Below are positions 32,917 through 43,028 of a stretch of DNA of 64,000 nt, piece by piece (within the stretch, counting starts at the first letter, position 1; each line of letters begins with the position of its first letter). This stretch comes from Bicyclus anynana (Eukaryota; Arthropoda; Insecta; Lepidoptera; Nymphalidae), in assembly GCF_947172395.1 (NCBI RefSeq), contig NC_069087.1, positions 11,799,107 to 11,863,106 of the forward strand, written 5' to 3'. The notes below the pieces were generated by a model. It had not been told where the DNA came from. It searched no databases and worked only from the letters and a program-made list of their open reading frames with translations. The position numbers and the translations under genes are program-made.

Positions 32917-33073
32917 AGAAGTCATATCCATTGGGCTATCGCATCTCTATACTAATATTATAAAGAGGTAAAGTTTGTTGTGTTGTATGGGGTAATCTCT
33001 AGATTTACTGAACTGATTTTTAAAATACTTTTACCAATTGAGACCCACGTTATTTGTGAGTTTCAAAGGCTAA
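32917..33073 (+). mobile_element. SINE A head scrap joined to a Helitron start
   Basis: CAGAAGTCATATCCATTGGG (reverse SINE head) runs into ATCTCTATACTAATATTATA. This is the same junction as at 31350-31400. Confidence 0.7.
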
Positions 33074-33377
33074 GTTCTACGGATCCCTGACTAGATTATA
33101 ACATAAAAATTTCAATGATTTTATTTTTAAAAACTGTTAAGTATTCATAGAGGTGGGAGGTGATCTATAAAATATGTTCCAGTTCTAACCTTCACACCGA
33201 AGTAGGCACTACGCTAGTATTCTAGTACGTGAGCCGTCGAGCTCGTGTGGTATTAATACTCCAGTGCATTCGCCTTGACCTAACCTTCGCCGCTTAGGGG
33301 CGGGCGGCCTCGATATCAAAAAGTGCAACGAAATACACGTGTCTGACTTTTTTTTAATTTACTACATTACTATGTAT

Positions 33378-33698
33378 AGCCGTGGTAGCCCAGTGGATAT
33401 AACCTCTGCTTTCGATTCGGAGGTCGTAGGTGCGAATCCGGTCCGGGTCATGCGCCTCTAATCTTGCCAATCCAACTTTTCGGTTATGTGCCTAATGCCT
33501 TTTAAGAAAATTAATATCACGTGTATCAAACGGTGAAGAAAGAACATCGTGAGGAAACCTGCATACCTGTGAATTTTCTTAATTCTCTACATCTGTCAAT
33601 TCGTATTGGCCCAACGTTGTGGACTATTAACCTAACCGCTCGTATTCTGAGAGGAGACTAGTGCTCAATCAGTGAACCGAATGTAGGTTCTTAATGAT
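33378..33698 (+). mobile_element. tRNA-derived SINE, family A, full length, diverged
   Basis: AGCCGTGGTAGCCCAGTGG (A box), GTGCGAATCCGGTCC (B box), GAACATCGTGAGGAAACC, end GAATGTAGGTTC. Confidence 0.88.
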
Positions 33699-33699
33699 G

Positions 33700-34543
33700 A
33701 CTATATAATTATATATAGAGTGTAGGTAGGCTGTAGCTGATTTTTCATGGATATTGATTTGGGCCGCCCAAATAATATTGCTTTTATCCAATAATGGCAT
33801 AATCTTGTTACGAATATTTTGCCTTCGCAGTCATGTAAATAGAATTATTTTTTAAAGTCTCTTTTTTTACATAACAATAATCGCTTGATCGACTAAATGG
33901 AAATGTGAAAATAATTGGATCTAAGTTCTGCATTAATCATGAAGCTATTATGAAAATAAACTTTGAGGAGCAAATATGTTTATCTTTAAATTATTACATC
34001 AATGATTGTCATAGCTTGTTTTTTTATAAGTTTACTTCGAATACCACTTTGAAAATGTTGCTCTTTACTATAATTTTATTACCTTCTGTAAAAGTTTTTT
34101 AACAGGTATTCAAGAAAATAATAGACTTTATGTGATTATTGTTAATAATACTATATCTTATTTTTTAATTTATACTCGTATATTTAAAGAAGCAACTCTT
34201 GCGCCTTTGTATAAGTCGTTAATTTTCCTTTTAAATATATCTATAGTAAGTTTTTTAACTACACTCGTACATTTATAGGGGCAACTCTTCATTTTAAATA
34301 TTTGCGTATCTTCAACGTAAGTCTCTTCTCAAAAATACGCAACAAGAAAAGGATATTATTAAAACATTTAACATAAGCACCTCTAACACCGTCTCGTAAA
34401 TCTTAAAGATAATCTCGTGAAGGTAAGGATACGTTATTGGATATTCGGGGTAGGTAGGTTACGTGGGTAACTCAAAACTTTACTACATTGTAAGTACCTT
34501 TTAATGCCTTTACGATATCGATATTATCATAACATCAGCCAAT
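33700..34543. other. AT-rich intergenic sequence
   Basis: No gene or recognisable repeat. Two similar stretches (AATTTATACTCGTATATTTA near 34168 and ACTACACTCGTACATTTATA near 34258, each followed by GCAACTCTT) form a weak direct repeat. Confidence 0.4.
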
Positions 34544-34670
34544 GGACTTCCACTGTTAGACATTGGCCTTTGGGACTTCCACTGTTGGACATTGGCCTTT
34601 GGGACTTGCAGTGTTGGCCATTGGCCTATAGGACTTCCATTGTTGGACATTGGCCTGTGGGTCTTCCAAA
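34544..34670 (+). repeat. 29-bp minisatellite, four copies plus a part
   Basis: Units at 34544, 34573, 34602 and 34631, each GGACTTCCACTGTTGGACAT plus TGGCCTTTG with few changes. The unit resembles part of the RTE-type LINE tail (GGACGTCCACTGCTGGACAT, AGGCCT), preceded here by AACATCAGCCAAT. Confidence 0.92.
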
Positions 34671-35131
34671 CACAAGTACTATCACCGTCTGTGGCCAGTG
34701 ACTACATGCGACACGGCTTAGGATCCTAGGAGGTTTAGTTTTGTTGAGCTACTTTTGATCTGATCGCATAGTATTCTAAGCATAGTTATCTTATTCGCTT
34801 TCTTAGTGATTCTAAGGTTCCATAAGAAGTTTTCTTCAAAGTCAATGAAAGGACCGGGATCGACTGCTTAAAAGAGTGTAACAAACCCCGAAGACTGACT
34901 TTTATGCCAGAAATTCTTTCCATCTTAACTAAAAAGTTTAAATGGTATTGCAACACGGGAGCTGGATCAATGAAAATTATTTAAGTAGCTAGCTAGCTTA
35001 CTAGCTTTCAAATAAAAAAAAAACTCTTTTTGTTGTATCGGATGTTAAAAAAATGTTCCATATTTCCCCGATATATAGCCCGACCCTGGAGGAAGCAGTT
35101 AAAAAGAACGCCTGTTCACCAACGTTTGTAT

Positions 35132-35275
35132 TATCAACCCATATTCGGCTCACTGCTGAGCGCGAGTCTCCTCTCAGAATGAGAGGGGTTAGGCCAATAG
35201 TCCACCACGCTGCCCCAATGCGGATTGGCAGACTTCACACACGTAGAGAATTAAAAAAAATCTCAAGTATGCACC
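35132..35275 (-). mobile_element. tRNA-derived SINE, family A, 5-prime truncated
   Basis: ATCAACCCATATTCGGCTCAC to AGACTTCACACACGTAGAG; the head is missing. Confidence 0.85.
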
Positions 35276-36190
35276 TACGTTTACAACATAAATGTTAAGA
35301 AAAATATTATTGAAAACGTTTGTAGCACAAGAAGAGTCGCGGCCTATAATTAAAGCACAAGGCAGGAATCTTTCCCTTTGTCTGATTTGATTCTATTGTT
35401 AACCGCTAACAATGCGTGAATTACGGTGTGATTAATATCGCCGGGACGGAGGCGGAGGCTGATAAATTATTGTAAAATCTCGTAAACATCAGTGTTTACG
35501 ATATTCTCTCATTGTTACGATGCTTTCGGGAAACCAAAGAGGCGCATTAAATGTTTTTCCGGTCTTATAAATATAACTAGCGGACGCCTGCGACTTTTTC
35601 AACACTACCTTTCTGTTGTTAACGTTTTTTACACGCTTTATAATTATATAATGATTTATTTATTTTGCTATCATCCGCGAAAAGTCGACGAACCCATGCG
35701 ACAACGTAACCCAGGTCCGATAAAATACTCTCTAGAGAGTGTTTTGTCCGCAAACTTCCGCAAAGTAACGCCTGCTTCTATCCAACGCTTTATAATAGCT
35801 TCACTTGTAACTACGTATGTAAGAAAATCTTGGAATCTTAATTTGACCCACTTCCCGGTCTTCGATTAGGATGAAATTTTGCACACGCTCTGAGTTCTGA
35901 TGACAATACATGACTAGCTAAGAAACGTCATAACGAATCCAATATGGCAGCCTTCCCACGATGGCGGACTAGCTTTTTGAAATCCACCCCCATGCTACGG
36001 ATATCAATGAAATAATTTGCTGTCAACAATACGAAAAAATAGTCTCGTGACTTAAGTCCAATATTTGTATTTTTTAGTGCGTGCTAAAAGCATGTTCTTT
36101 AGTTTTAAACTATTTAAAATTATTTAGTGTTTACAAACACAACCAAAGCACAACTGCCATTATATATATGAGCGCTCTAAACGCATTAAT
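35276..36190. other. Intergenic sequence
   Basis: A scrap AACTAGCGGACGCCTGCGAC (35576) is the end of a reverse Helitron. ATCGCCGGGACGGAGGCGG at 35440 is a short GC-rich patch. The 125-codon frame at 35492-35869 has no recognisable domain and runs through the Helitron scrap, so I do not call it. Confidence 0.4.
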
Positions 36191-36425
36191 CCTCGTTCGA
36201 ACGAGAGTTAAAAAAGCGATGCGTTAAAACCAAGAGTTTGCGTTATTTACGTTCTTAATTTAATTTATGGTCTATTTCCAACGGCCGACATTGAAAATGC
36301 AACACTGCTTGATAAAAAAGCGTCATGTTTTAAAAACGCTGTCGTGTGAATATACTTCGGAATGCATTTGTTGTATTTTAACGCTTTTTTAATGTCCGTT
36401 AAAAAAACTCTCGTGCGAATGAGGG
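36191..36425. mobile_element. MITE-like inverted-repeat element
   Basis: CCTCGTTCGAACGAGAGTTA pairs with AACTCTCGTGCGAATGAGG. Inner AAAAAAGCG/CGCTTTTTT blocks pair as well. Confidence 0.65.
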
Positions 36426-36894
36426 CTGAATGAAAAACTGTGAGAAAAAATACTAATTTTATTTCAGTTGTACGTAAAAAAAATATAACCACGTCACCCG
36501 CGACCTTCTCCATCATAGCAACAGTGTATTAAAAAGTACGTTTTTTTTAATTACACAATAATAAAGCTATAGGTCAGACATATCATATCATCATGATTAT
36601 TTTTTAACTACCGAAATTATTTTCATAGTTTTATATTTACTGTGTACGTATATATCTTTTTTTTTAATTTTCTTTCTGTATTACAAAGCTATTCTTAGGG
36701 TGAAAGCTTCCAAGCTATGAATACGGTAATGTTCGAATAAGCCATTTCAGAGTGATTACAATTTTTTGTCGGCGTTGAAAGGAATTTCTAACAAAACAAA
36801 CAAAAAAATGACAGCATTCCAGTAAAATTCTTGAATAAGAATTGGGGGTTTTAAAAAAACCTTGAATAAGTATAATATTTTAGGTTTTAAAAGT

Positions 36895-36985
36895 TTGGTA
36901 GAGTCTTTACAAATAGTCAAGCTTATTCGTTTTAAAAGTGTTAAGCTTACTTGAAATTAATTTTGATTTTAATTTTGAAACATTA
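36895..36985 (+). mobile_element. LINE 3-prime UTR end
   Basis: GGTAGAGTCTTTACAAATAG, then AAAAGTGTTAAGCTTACTTG and a tail of repeated ATTTTGA. It matches the UTR at 367-480 in reverse. Confidence 0.65.
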
Positions 36986-37482
36986 TCTTTAAATTTATCG
37001 CTCGGTAGTTAAATATAATCTGTTATTATCAAAAATTTTAGTCGTATTTCATCAAACTTTAATGTCCGTTATTTCAGAAGCCCAGCTCTGAAATGGCAAT
37101 TGATAAAAGTTCGTTTTATTGTTATCATTTTCAAGTATTTTAACAGACATTGTTCTATAGGTTTTATGATGCTACTGGATCTAACAAGCAAAAGTACACT
37201 TTGAGATTGTCTAATTATGAAGAAAGTTCTTATTTAATGGCATTTTGAATACATTTCATGTTTCTTTGCCAGTTTTGAATATCTAAAATGAAAGAGGCTC
37301 TGATTATGTATACAATAACCATATTGTAGATATTTTATGTATATCTAGATAGGTAAATAAATAAACATAGACATACAAATTATTTATTTGCTCGCCAAAT
37401 TGTCTACGAGTAAACTCCAAATCAAAATAACTCTGCCCTATAGGAGAGACAAGGCTTTAATGGGAAGTACTAATAGGCTAAT

Positions 37483-37680
37483 TGTAAGCATGAGTCTTGA
37501 ACAGCTAGCATAACAGTGGCTATGAACCCACCCACACCGAAACATACATCAAGATGTACATACATCTTCGACCAGGCCTTCGTTTGCCGTTTATGCTCTG
37601 AATCCCTAACAGGCGCATCACGACATGAAGGCAAAAATACCACAGTCGACCAATTAATAAAATAACACATCTTTCATCAA
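37483..37680 (-). mobile_element. SINE body, family G, inverted relative to 38392
   Basis: GTACATACATCTTCGACCAGG, CCTTCGTTTGCCGTTTATGC and AGGCGCATCACGACATGA are the reverse of 38480-38575. The tRNA head is missing here. Confidence 0.7.
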
Positions 37681-38391
37681 TTCTGTCAGAGAGCGTTTAT
37701 TCAGTAAATAGGAGCAAGGAATCACGTTGTCAAATACGAATTTTTTGTCCCGTAAGGGTAGAATTTTGGAAAATAATTTCTTTTTGAATGCCTACGTCAT
37801 ACAAAGAACGTACTCCCAAAGTTTCAGATTTCTACGGTCAGCGGTTAAGACTTTGTGTTAATCCCTCAATCAGTCAGTCATTCAACAAAGAACAAAGCAT
37901 CTTATATGAAAAATGAAAAAATATAGATTATTATTTTACTGAAACCCTGCAAGCTTTAATAATGTTACCATAAGATTTTCCAATACCTGCAGATATAAAC
38001 ATTGAATATAATTCGTAAAACGACCTCTTAATTTATTTTCTATGGAAATACGCAGACAATATTGACATTTGATCGTAAAATCGAAGCGCACGAAATGTTT
38101 TACCGATCGCGGTATACATTTCATGCTATACACGAAACTAACGTATTTTACAACTATTTACGACCTTTGGTAAAACAATGGAGTACCCGATTAGCCAAAC
38201 TGTGAATTTGCGTGATTACATTTTATGTGAATTGTACAATAGATTTGTACTCGACTCGAATACAATGGAAATCTTAATGGGAACCGACCATGCTCTGCGC
38301 CTTATTTTTATAGTACTAATTAATGGAACAAACAAAATACAGCAAGTAAGGTGAGTGAATATTTGTCAGTAAAATTCTTTTTGACGACGTC

Positions 38392-38650
38392 TCTGGCGCA
38401 GTTGGTAGTGATGTTATCAACAGAGAGGTCCTGGGTTCGATGCCTAGCTCAATTAGTTTCGAAAATTGCTGGTTCGTGGTACAACCTCATGTCGTAATGC
38501 GCCTGTTAGACCTTCAGAGCATAAAAGGCAAACGAAGGCCTGGTCGAAGGTGTATGTACAATGTACATCTTGCTTCGAAAACTTACACCATTGGTGGAAA
38601 ATGATTTTTCCACCAATGGTGTAAGTTGGTGGTTCCACCAAGAGAATGTT
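38392..38650 (+). mobile_element. tRNA-derived SINE, family G
   Basis: The head GACGTCTCTGGCGCAGTTGG (A box) and GGGTTCGATGCCTAGC (B box) leads into the body shared in reverse with 37483-37680. Its end holds the hairpin at 38581-38626. Confidence 0.7.
38581..38626. repeat. Perfect 21-bp hairpin, 4-base loop
   Basis: ACTTACACCATTGGTGGAAA(A), loop TGAT, then the exact reverse complement. A third GGTGG(T)TCCACC follows at once. Confidence 0.95.
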
Positions 38651-38699
38651 TCGGCCAGCAGCAAGGTTATAATTAATTTAGTGTATATATTTAATTATA

Positions 38700-39180
38700 T
38701 TAGTATATAGTATCGCTGTCGAGTATAAAGGTCATATGTTTTCTGTTCTTATTATGTTTAGAAAAAATGTCTTTTTATTTTATTTAATTTTGTTTAATTC
38801 AATATTTTGTAAGACAGCCAATAATAACTATTTAAAAAAATACATTTTTACCATAAAACAGGACGTTTGGTTTTTGACTAACGTTTTTTGTATGTCTGAC
38901 CGCGATCATTTTATAAAATCTGTATACTAATCCTTTAAGACAAGATTTTAGTATACAATTTTAAAGTGATTTGCGTGTTTGTTCCTTGCTAATAATTACG
39001 TTACACTAAATTACTATTTTACTTTGCACTTTTCACTACAGCAACTAAAAATTACAACAGTCAATTATTATTCATCAATCATTTTTAAAAATAATTCATG
39101 TTTTTTGTTACAGGTGTCTGCGAAAATGAGTTATACAATATGGTAAGGTTTAACTATGCAATTTTTTATATAATAACTAT
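38700..39180. other. AT-rich intergenic sequence
   Basis: Nothing recognised. The open frame at 38736-38930 is hydrophobic because of T-richness and lacks support. Confidence 0.4.
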
Positions 39181-39189
39181 TTGGCAACT

Positions 39190-39360
39190 TCGTTCGTAAC
39201 ACTCCCGATGTTGCGCGCGGGCCGGGGGGCGTGTAGCGATGAAAGAAAAGCCCACGACTGATGCACGTCACTTCCCCGCCCGGACGATTTCACACCCGCG
39301 CAGTCTTTCACCCTGTCGCCCGCATATCATGCGAGCGTTATCAACAAACTGGTTAGATTA
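39190..39360. repeat. Dispersed repeat shared with 7197-7275
   Basis: GATTTCACACCCGCGCAGTC and the following CGCCCGCATATCATGCGAGCG match the sequence to the right of the inverted-repeat element at 6925. The nearby CGCGCGGGCCGGGGGGCG makes a local GC peak. Confidence 0.6.
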
Positions 39361-39511
39361 TAATACAGTTACTGAAACTGACAAGTTCACTTTTTTATTT
39401 GTATTTGGTTATGTAATGGCACTTAGTAGGTTTTCAATATGATTTCACCTGCAATATGGGTATCTTCAAGTCAAGAGTGAATAGGCATTCTCTAGGCAAG
39501 CGCGTTCCAAT

Positions 39512-39660
39512 ATCAACCCATATTCGGCTCACTGCTGAGCTCGAGTCTCCTCTCAGAATGAGAGGAGACTCTCTCTCAATCAGAGGATTCTCTGGTATGC
39601 AGGTTTCCTCACGATGTTTTCCTTGACTGTTCGAGACACGTGATATTTAATTTCTTAAAT
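39512..39660 (-). mobile_element. tRNA-derived SINE, family A, internally deleted
   Basis: ATCAACCCATATTCGGCTCAC...CTCAGAATGAGAGG jumps to AGAGGATTCTCTGGTATGCAG. The head is missing. Confidence 0.85.
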
Positions 39661-40054
39661 ACAAGACAATACTAAAACAAGGACATTGAAGTTTTTTTTT
39701 AAACGTAGGTGTAACGGAACAATAGTTCTCAGATACCTTACTATTAAGACACAAATGGGAGTGAAGTATTTATGAGCTCTATTTCGGTTGGAGCTGTCAG
39801 ACTAATGACTTTATTAATTACTCACTTCCGAAAGCAAATAGTGAGTGATTTCATTTGGGACTTTGCCAAAATGAAAACTCAATAGGAACTTTTATTATTT
39901 ATTTATTGTACTCAAAAGCAAAAATTGTTGAATGACAAAAAAAAAATTATAATTTCTGTATATTATATTAAACAGATTGCCGTGGGTTTCTAGGAATGAC
40001 AAATAGCAGTTTGCCTTTGTATTGTTTAAAGACTAACCGAGGAAACTCCGACAA

Positions 40055-40239
40055 TCCTACTAATATTATAAACGCGAAAGTTTGTAAGGATGTTTGGATG
40101 TGTGTTTGTTACTCTTTAACGCCGCAGCTACTGAAGCGATTTGGCTGAAATTTGGAATGGAAATAGATTTTACTCTGGATTAAGACAGACATTGTGAAAA
40201 ACTAAATTCCACGCGGACGAAGTCGCGAGCGTCCGCTAG
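40055..40239 (+). mobile_element. Helitron-like element, complete short form
   Basis: The sequence A|TCCTACTAATATTATAAACG ... GCGAGCGTCCGCTAG|T shows both termini and the A/T insertion site. At 185 bp it lacks the part between GGATTAA and GTGAAAAACT that longer copies have. Confidence 0.88.
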
Positions 40240-40707
40240 TAGTTACGTGAGGTAGATAAAATCTGTTCGATGCAATCCGTACAATGCGGATCAGTGGACG
40301 CACTTGTATGACTTTGTATACAAAGAATACTAAAATCCATTTGATGCGATGCGTCCAAAGCATACGATGCGGATTTGTTTTTAGGCGTTAGGCCATTAGG
40401 CGTTTATTCAAATACAACATACTGACAAACATTTCAACTTAAAGTAGAATTTTTTACAGAATAATGGAATGAAATGACGACAAACAAGAAGTAACATTAC
40501 GGAGCTCACAACGGAAAACAGACACTACATTTTCTTTAATTATGAAAAGTGTGGGAAACTCGAAGATGAAAAACAGAGCACATTAAATGGAAAGCACATG
40601 GAGTCGCGGATACAGATGAGCAACTGCCTGCCGACCAAACGACCGGAGGCCTACAGAAGCTGTTCGCAGTCTTTGCCCCTTGATATTCTGTAAGTTTTAT
40701 TGGAGTT

Positions 40708-41020
40708 TCATCATCATCATCATCATTATCAGCCGATGGACGTTCACTGCTGGACATAGACCTCTTGCATGGACCTCCAAGCATAACGGTCTCGAGCCGC
40801 CAGCATCCAGCGGTTTCCTGCTTGATGTCCTTGGTCCACCTAGTGGGGGGTTGGCCAACACTGCGCTTTCCGGTTTGACCCCAACGTCCGTCGGCTCTTC
40901 GAGCTATGTGGCCTGCCCATTGCCACTTCAGCTTCGCGACTCGCTGAGCTATGTCAGTAACTTAGTTTTGTGTGCGGATCTCCTCATTTCTGATTTGATC
41001 ACGCAGAGAAACTCCAAGCA
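40708..41020 (-). mobile_element. RTE-type LINE 3-prime fragment with target-site duplication
   Basis: On the minus strand the piece encodes a G-Q-P-P-T-R-W-T-K-D-I-K stretch, the usual C-terminal GRP..RW.DDI motif of RTE-like proteins, and ends in a (GAT)n tail. TTATTGGAGTT flanks it exactly at 40697-40707 and 41021-41031. The open frame on the + strand here is a shadow. Confidence 0.88.
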
Positions 41021-41591
41021 TTATTGGAGTTATAAAAAAATATGGGCAGTAAAATTTGATGAACGAATGACAGCGTTAGGCTTTTTGTGCGCAACCTATT
41101 CTGCGCAGTATTGAAACGGATGTATGAGTATGCTGCGGGGCAACATACACCTATTTAGACAGTCGATCTGAAAGAGTAAACTCCATTCGTGCGTCGGAGG
41201 TGATACACACTTTTTTCATCACAATGGCTTCGTAGTTTGTGCGTTTAGCCAGTCCTCAAACAACATTTTTTGTCAAATAATTTGCCATTTTAGTTCGAAA
41301 TTGGTAATTGGTTCATTGTCCGTCGTTGTCCGTCAGTCGGTCCTGGTCATGTCATGCTGAAGTAAGGCGAACTTTACCAAAACTTTTTCTACAGTTCACC
41401 GTGAAAATCGAATCACTAAGATTCTAGCTCACCCTGCACTTCACTTGTGCACCTTTACAGAACTGAGAGTTTAATGAATAAAATGCATTCTACTTTATGC
41501 AATAACTCTAAAATGCAGAAAAACAATGAAAATAAAACGAGAGCTACATGTGATTTCCACTCTTTTTCTTCTGTGAGTGTAATTTTTCATT

Positions 41592-41856
41592 ATCAACCCA
41601 TATTCAGCTCACTGCTGAGCTCGAGTCTCTTCTCAAAATGAGCGAGGTTAGGTGAATAGTCCACCATGCTGGCCCAATGCTGATTGGCAGACTTCACAGA
41701 CGTAGAAAATTATGAAAATTCTCTGGTATGTAGGTTTCCTCACGATGTTTTTCCTTCACCATTTTGAGACACGTGATATTTAATTCCTTAAAATGCACAC
41801 AACTGAAAAAGTTGGAGGTGCATGCCCCGGACCGGATTCGAACCCACAACCTCTGT
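41592..41856 (-). mobile_element. tRNA-derived SINE, family A
   Basis: ATCAACCCATATTCAGCTCAC to GGATTCGAACCCACAACC; the last part of the head is absent. TCTGTGAGTGTA before and TCTGTAAGTGTA after may be an aged target-site duplication. Confidence 0.88.
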
Positions 41857-42224
41857 AAGTGTATCTACACAATATCTTCTATACATTGTTTGTTAATAAA
41901 ATTGAAGCGTCCGTCTGTAAATTAACGTCCGTCAAAATAACTACATTCTCTAAGGAACTTAAAGTTATTTACACGATACTATAGTACAGTCTACCTTTTT
42001 TTAAATATCCCTGACTGCCTATTTATCCGGGCTAATTTGTCTTTTGAACGGTTGAACAAATTTTAACATGACTAACTGAAAGATAGAGGAGATTATTAAG
42101 GTTATTTCATGTAACTAACTACTTAAGGTCCCTTGAAAGAGGTCCCTTAAAACAACTTCATGAATTTGAAAATTTCTTATGTCTACAATATTAAATCTCT
42201 ATCTAAAGTCTATATCTATACTGA

Positions 42225-42450
42225 TCTATAATAATATAATAAAGCTGAAGAGTTTGTCTGTTTGTTTGTTTGATTGAATAATAAAAAATAATAAAATAAA
42301 TTTGCGCTAATCTCTGGAACTACTGGTCCGATTTGAAAAAAATTCAGTGTTAGATAGCCCATTTATCGAGGAAGGCTAAAGGCTATATATTATCCCTGTA
42401 TTCCTACGGGGACGGGAACGACGCGGGTGAAACCGCGCGACGTCAGCTAG
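42225..42450 (+). mobile_element. Helitron-like element, complete, third subfamily
   Basis: The sequence A|TCTATAATAATATAATAAAG ... AAACCGCGCGACGTCAGCTAG|T, 226 bp. The GCTGAAGAGTTTGTCTGTTTG start and the CGGGTGAAACCGCG hairpin-like end recall the lepidopteran Lep1-type Helitrons. A partial copy lies at 63441-63560. Confidence 0.85.
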
Positions 42451-42735
42451 TTTCATATATTTCGATTACTGCGCCTGTATACGTATAGTACTCGCACTAT
42501 ATTTTATTAACGAGAACGTTGATTGATTCGATGCAGTTAGAACACAAATTTAATTTGATTTTTCAAATACCTTCCAAATAATTTACTGAAATCACAGAGC
42601 AATAAAAAGGCTTTCATTTCGTGTACGCTGTATATACTATTAAATTAATCCATTGCCAATTGTACAAGCATATAAGGTTTGCAAGCCGTTGGGTGCAAGC
42701 GGCTCAAGACCATGTTCAGTTGGACGTCCAACGGC

Positions 42736-42743
42736 TGATGTGA

Positions 42744-42774
<31 letters not shown>

Positions 42775-42784
42775 GATGGTGATG

Positions 42785-42816
<32 letters not shown>

Positions 42817-42838
42817 GATTATAATGATGATGACGATA
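42736..42838 (+). repeat. (ATG)n microsatellite from an RTE-type LINE tail
   Basis: Roughly one hundred bases of imperfect GAT/ATG repeat. It follows a short block at about 42683-42735 (TTCAGTTGGACGTCC, AACGGCTGATGTGATG) that matches the end of the lepidopteran RTE-like LINE tails seen at 40708 and 31552. The run ends about 20 bp before the exon A acceptor, within the range where a branch point and pyrimidine tract would sit. Confidence 0.8.
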
Positions 42839-42859
42839 AGTAATATATAATTTTTGTAG

Positions 42860-43028
42860 ATGGTTGCCGCGGTCGTCGTTTCGGCCCGCGGAGGGCGAGC
42901 TGGCCGACTGCGTGCTGGTGGTGGGGGTGTCGCGGCCCAAGCTCGCCGCGGCCCTCCTCTCCGTCACGCTGCTCTCTCTGTTCCTCACCTTCCACGTGCT
43001 GTACGACAGCGCGCTCTACAGCATACAA
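42860..43028 (+). CDS. Hs3st-A: Hs3st-A exon A: cytosolic tail and membrane anchor
   Basis: The acceptor is TTTTTGTAG ending at 42859 and the donor is CAA|GTAAGT at 43029. One base of a split codon is followed by 56 codons, ending in phase 0. Residues about 27-50 are hydrophobic (KLAAALLSVTLLSLFLTFHV) and form the signal anchor; LYDSALYSIQ follows on the lumenal side. An ATG at 42860 lies in another frame and does not give the anchor. This exon from 42906 on is the first unit of the 131-bp tandem array. Its link to the next exon, 9.1 kb away, rests on phase and on the expected domain order. Confidence 0.8.

Larger units (their letters stand above)
32390..33093. repeat. 18-bp perfect inverted repeat enclosing about 670 bp
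   Basis: TAGTCAGGGATCCGTAGA (32390-32407) faces TCTACGGATCCCTGACTA (33076-33093). Between them lie a foldback element, a LINE-like GAATCAGAATCAGAATC piece and a SINE/Helitron composite. Confidence 0.8.

Noticed and set aside
35492..35869. 125-codon + strand frame as a gene
   Set aside because: It runs through the end of a Helitron scrap, has no recognisable domain and uses AT-rich, non-coding-like codons.
40680..41114. 144-codon + strand frame as a gene
   Set aside because: It lies antisense to an RTE-type LINE fragment that has a clear 11-bp target-site duplication.
42716..42988. Minus-strand frame rich in histidine, and + strand frame rich in methionine
   Set aside because: Both are translations of the (ATG)n microsatellite plus the antisense of exon A.
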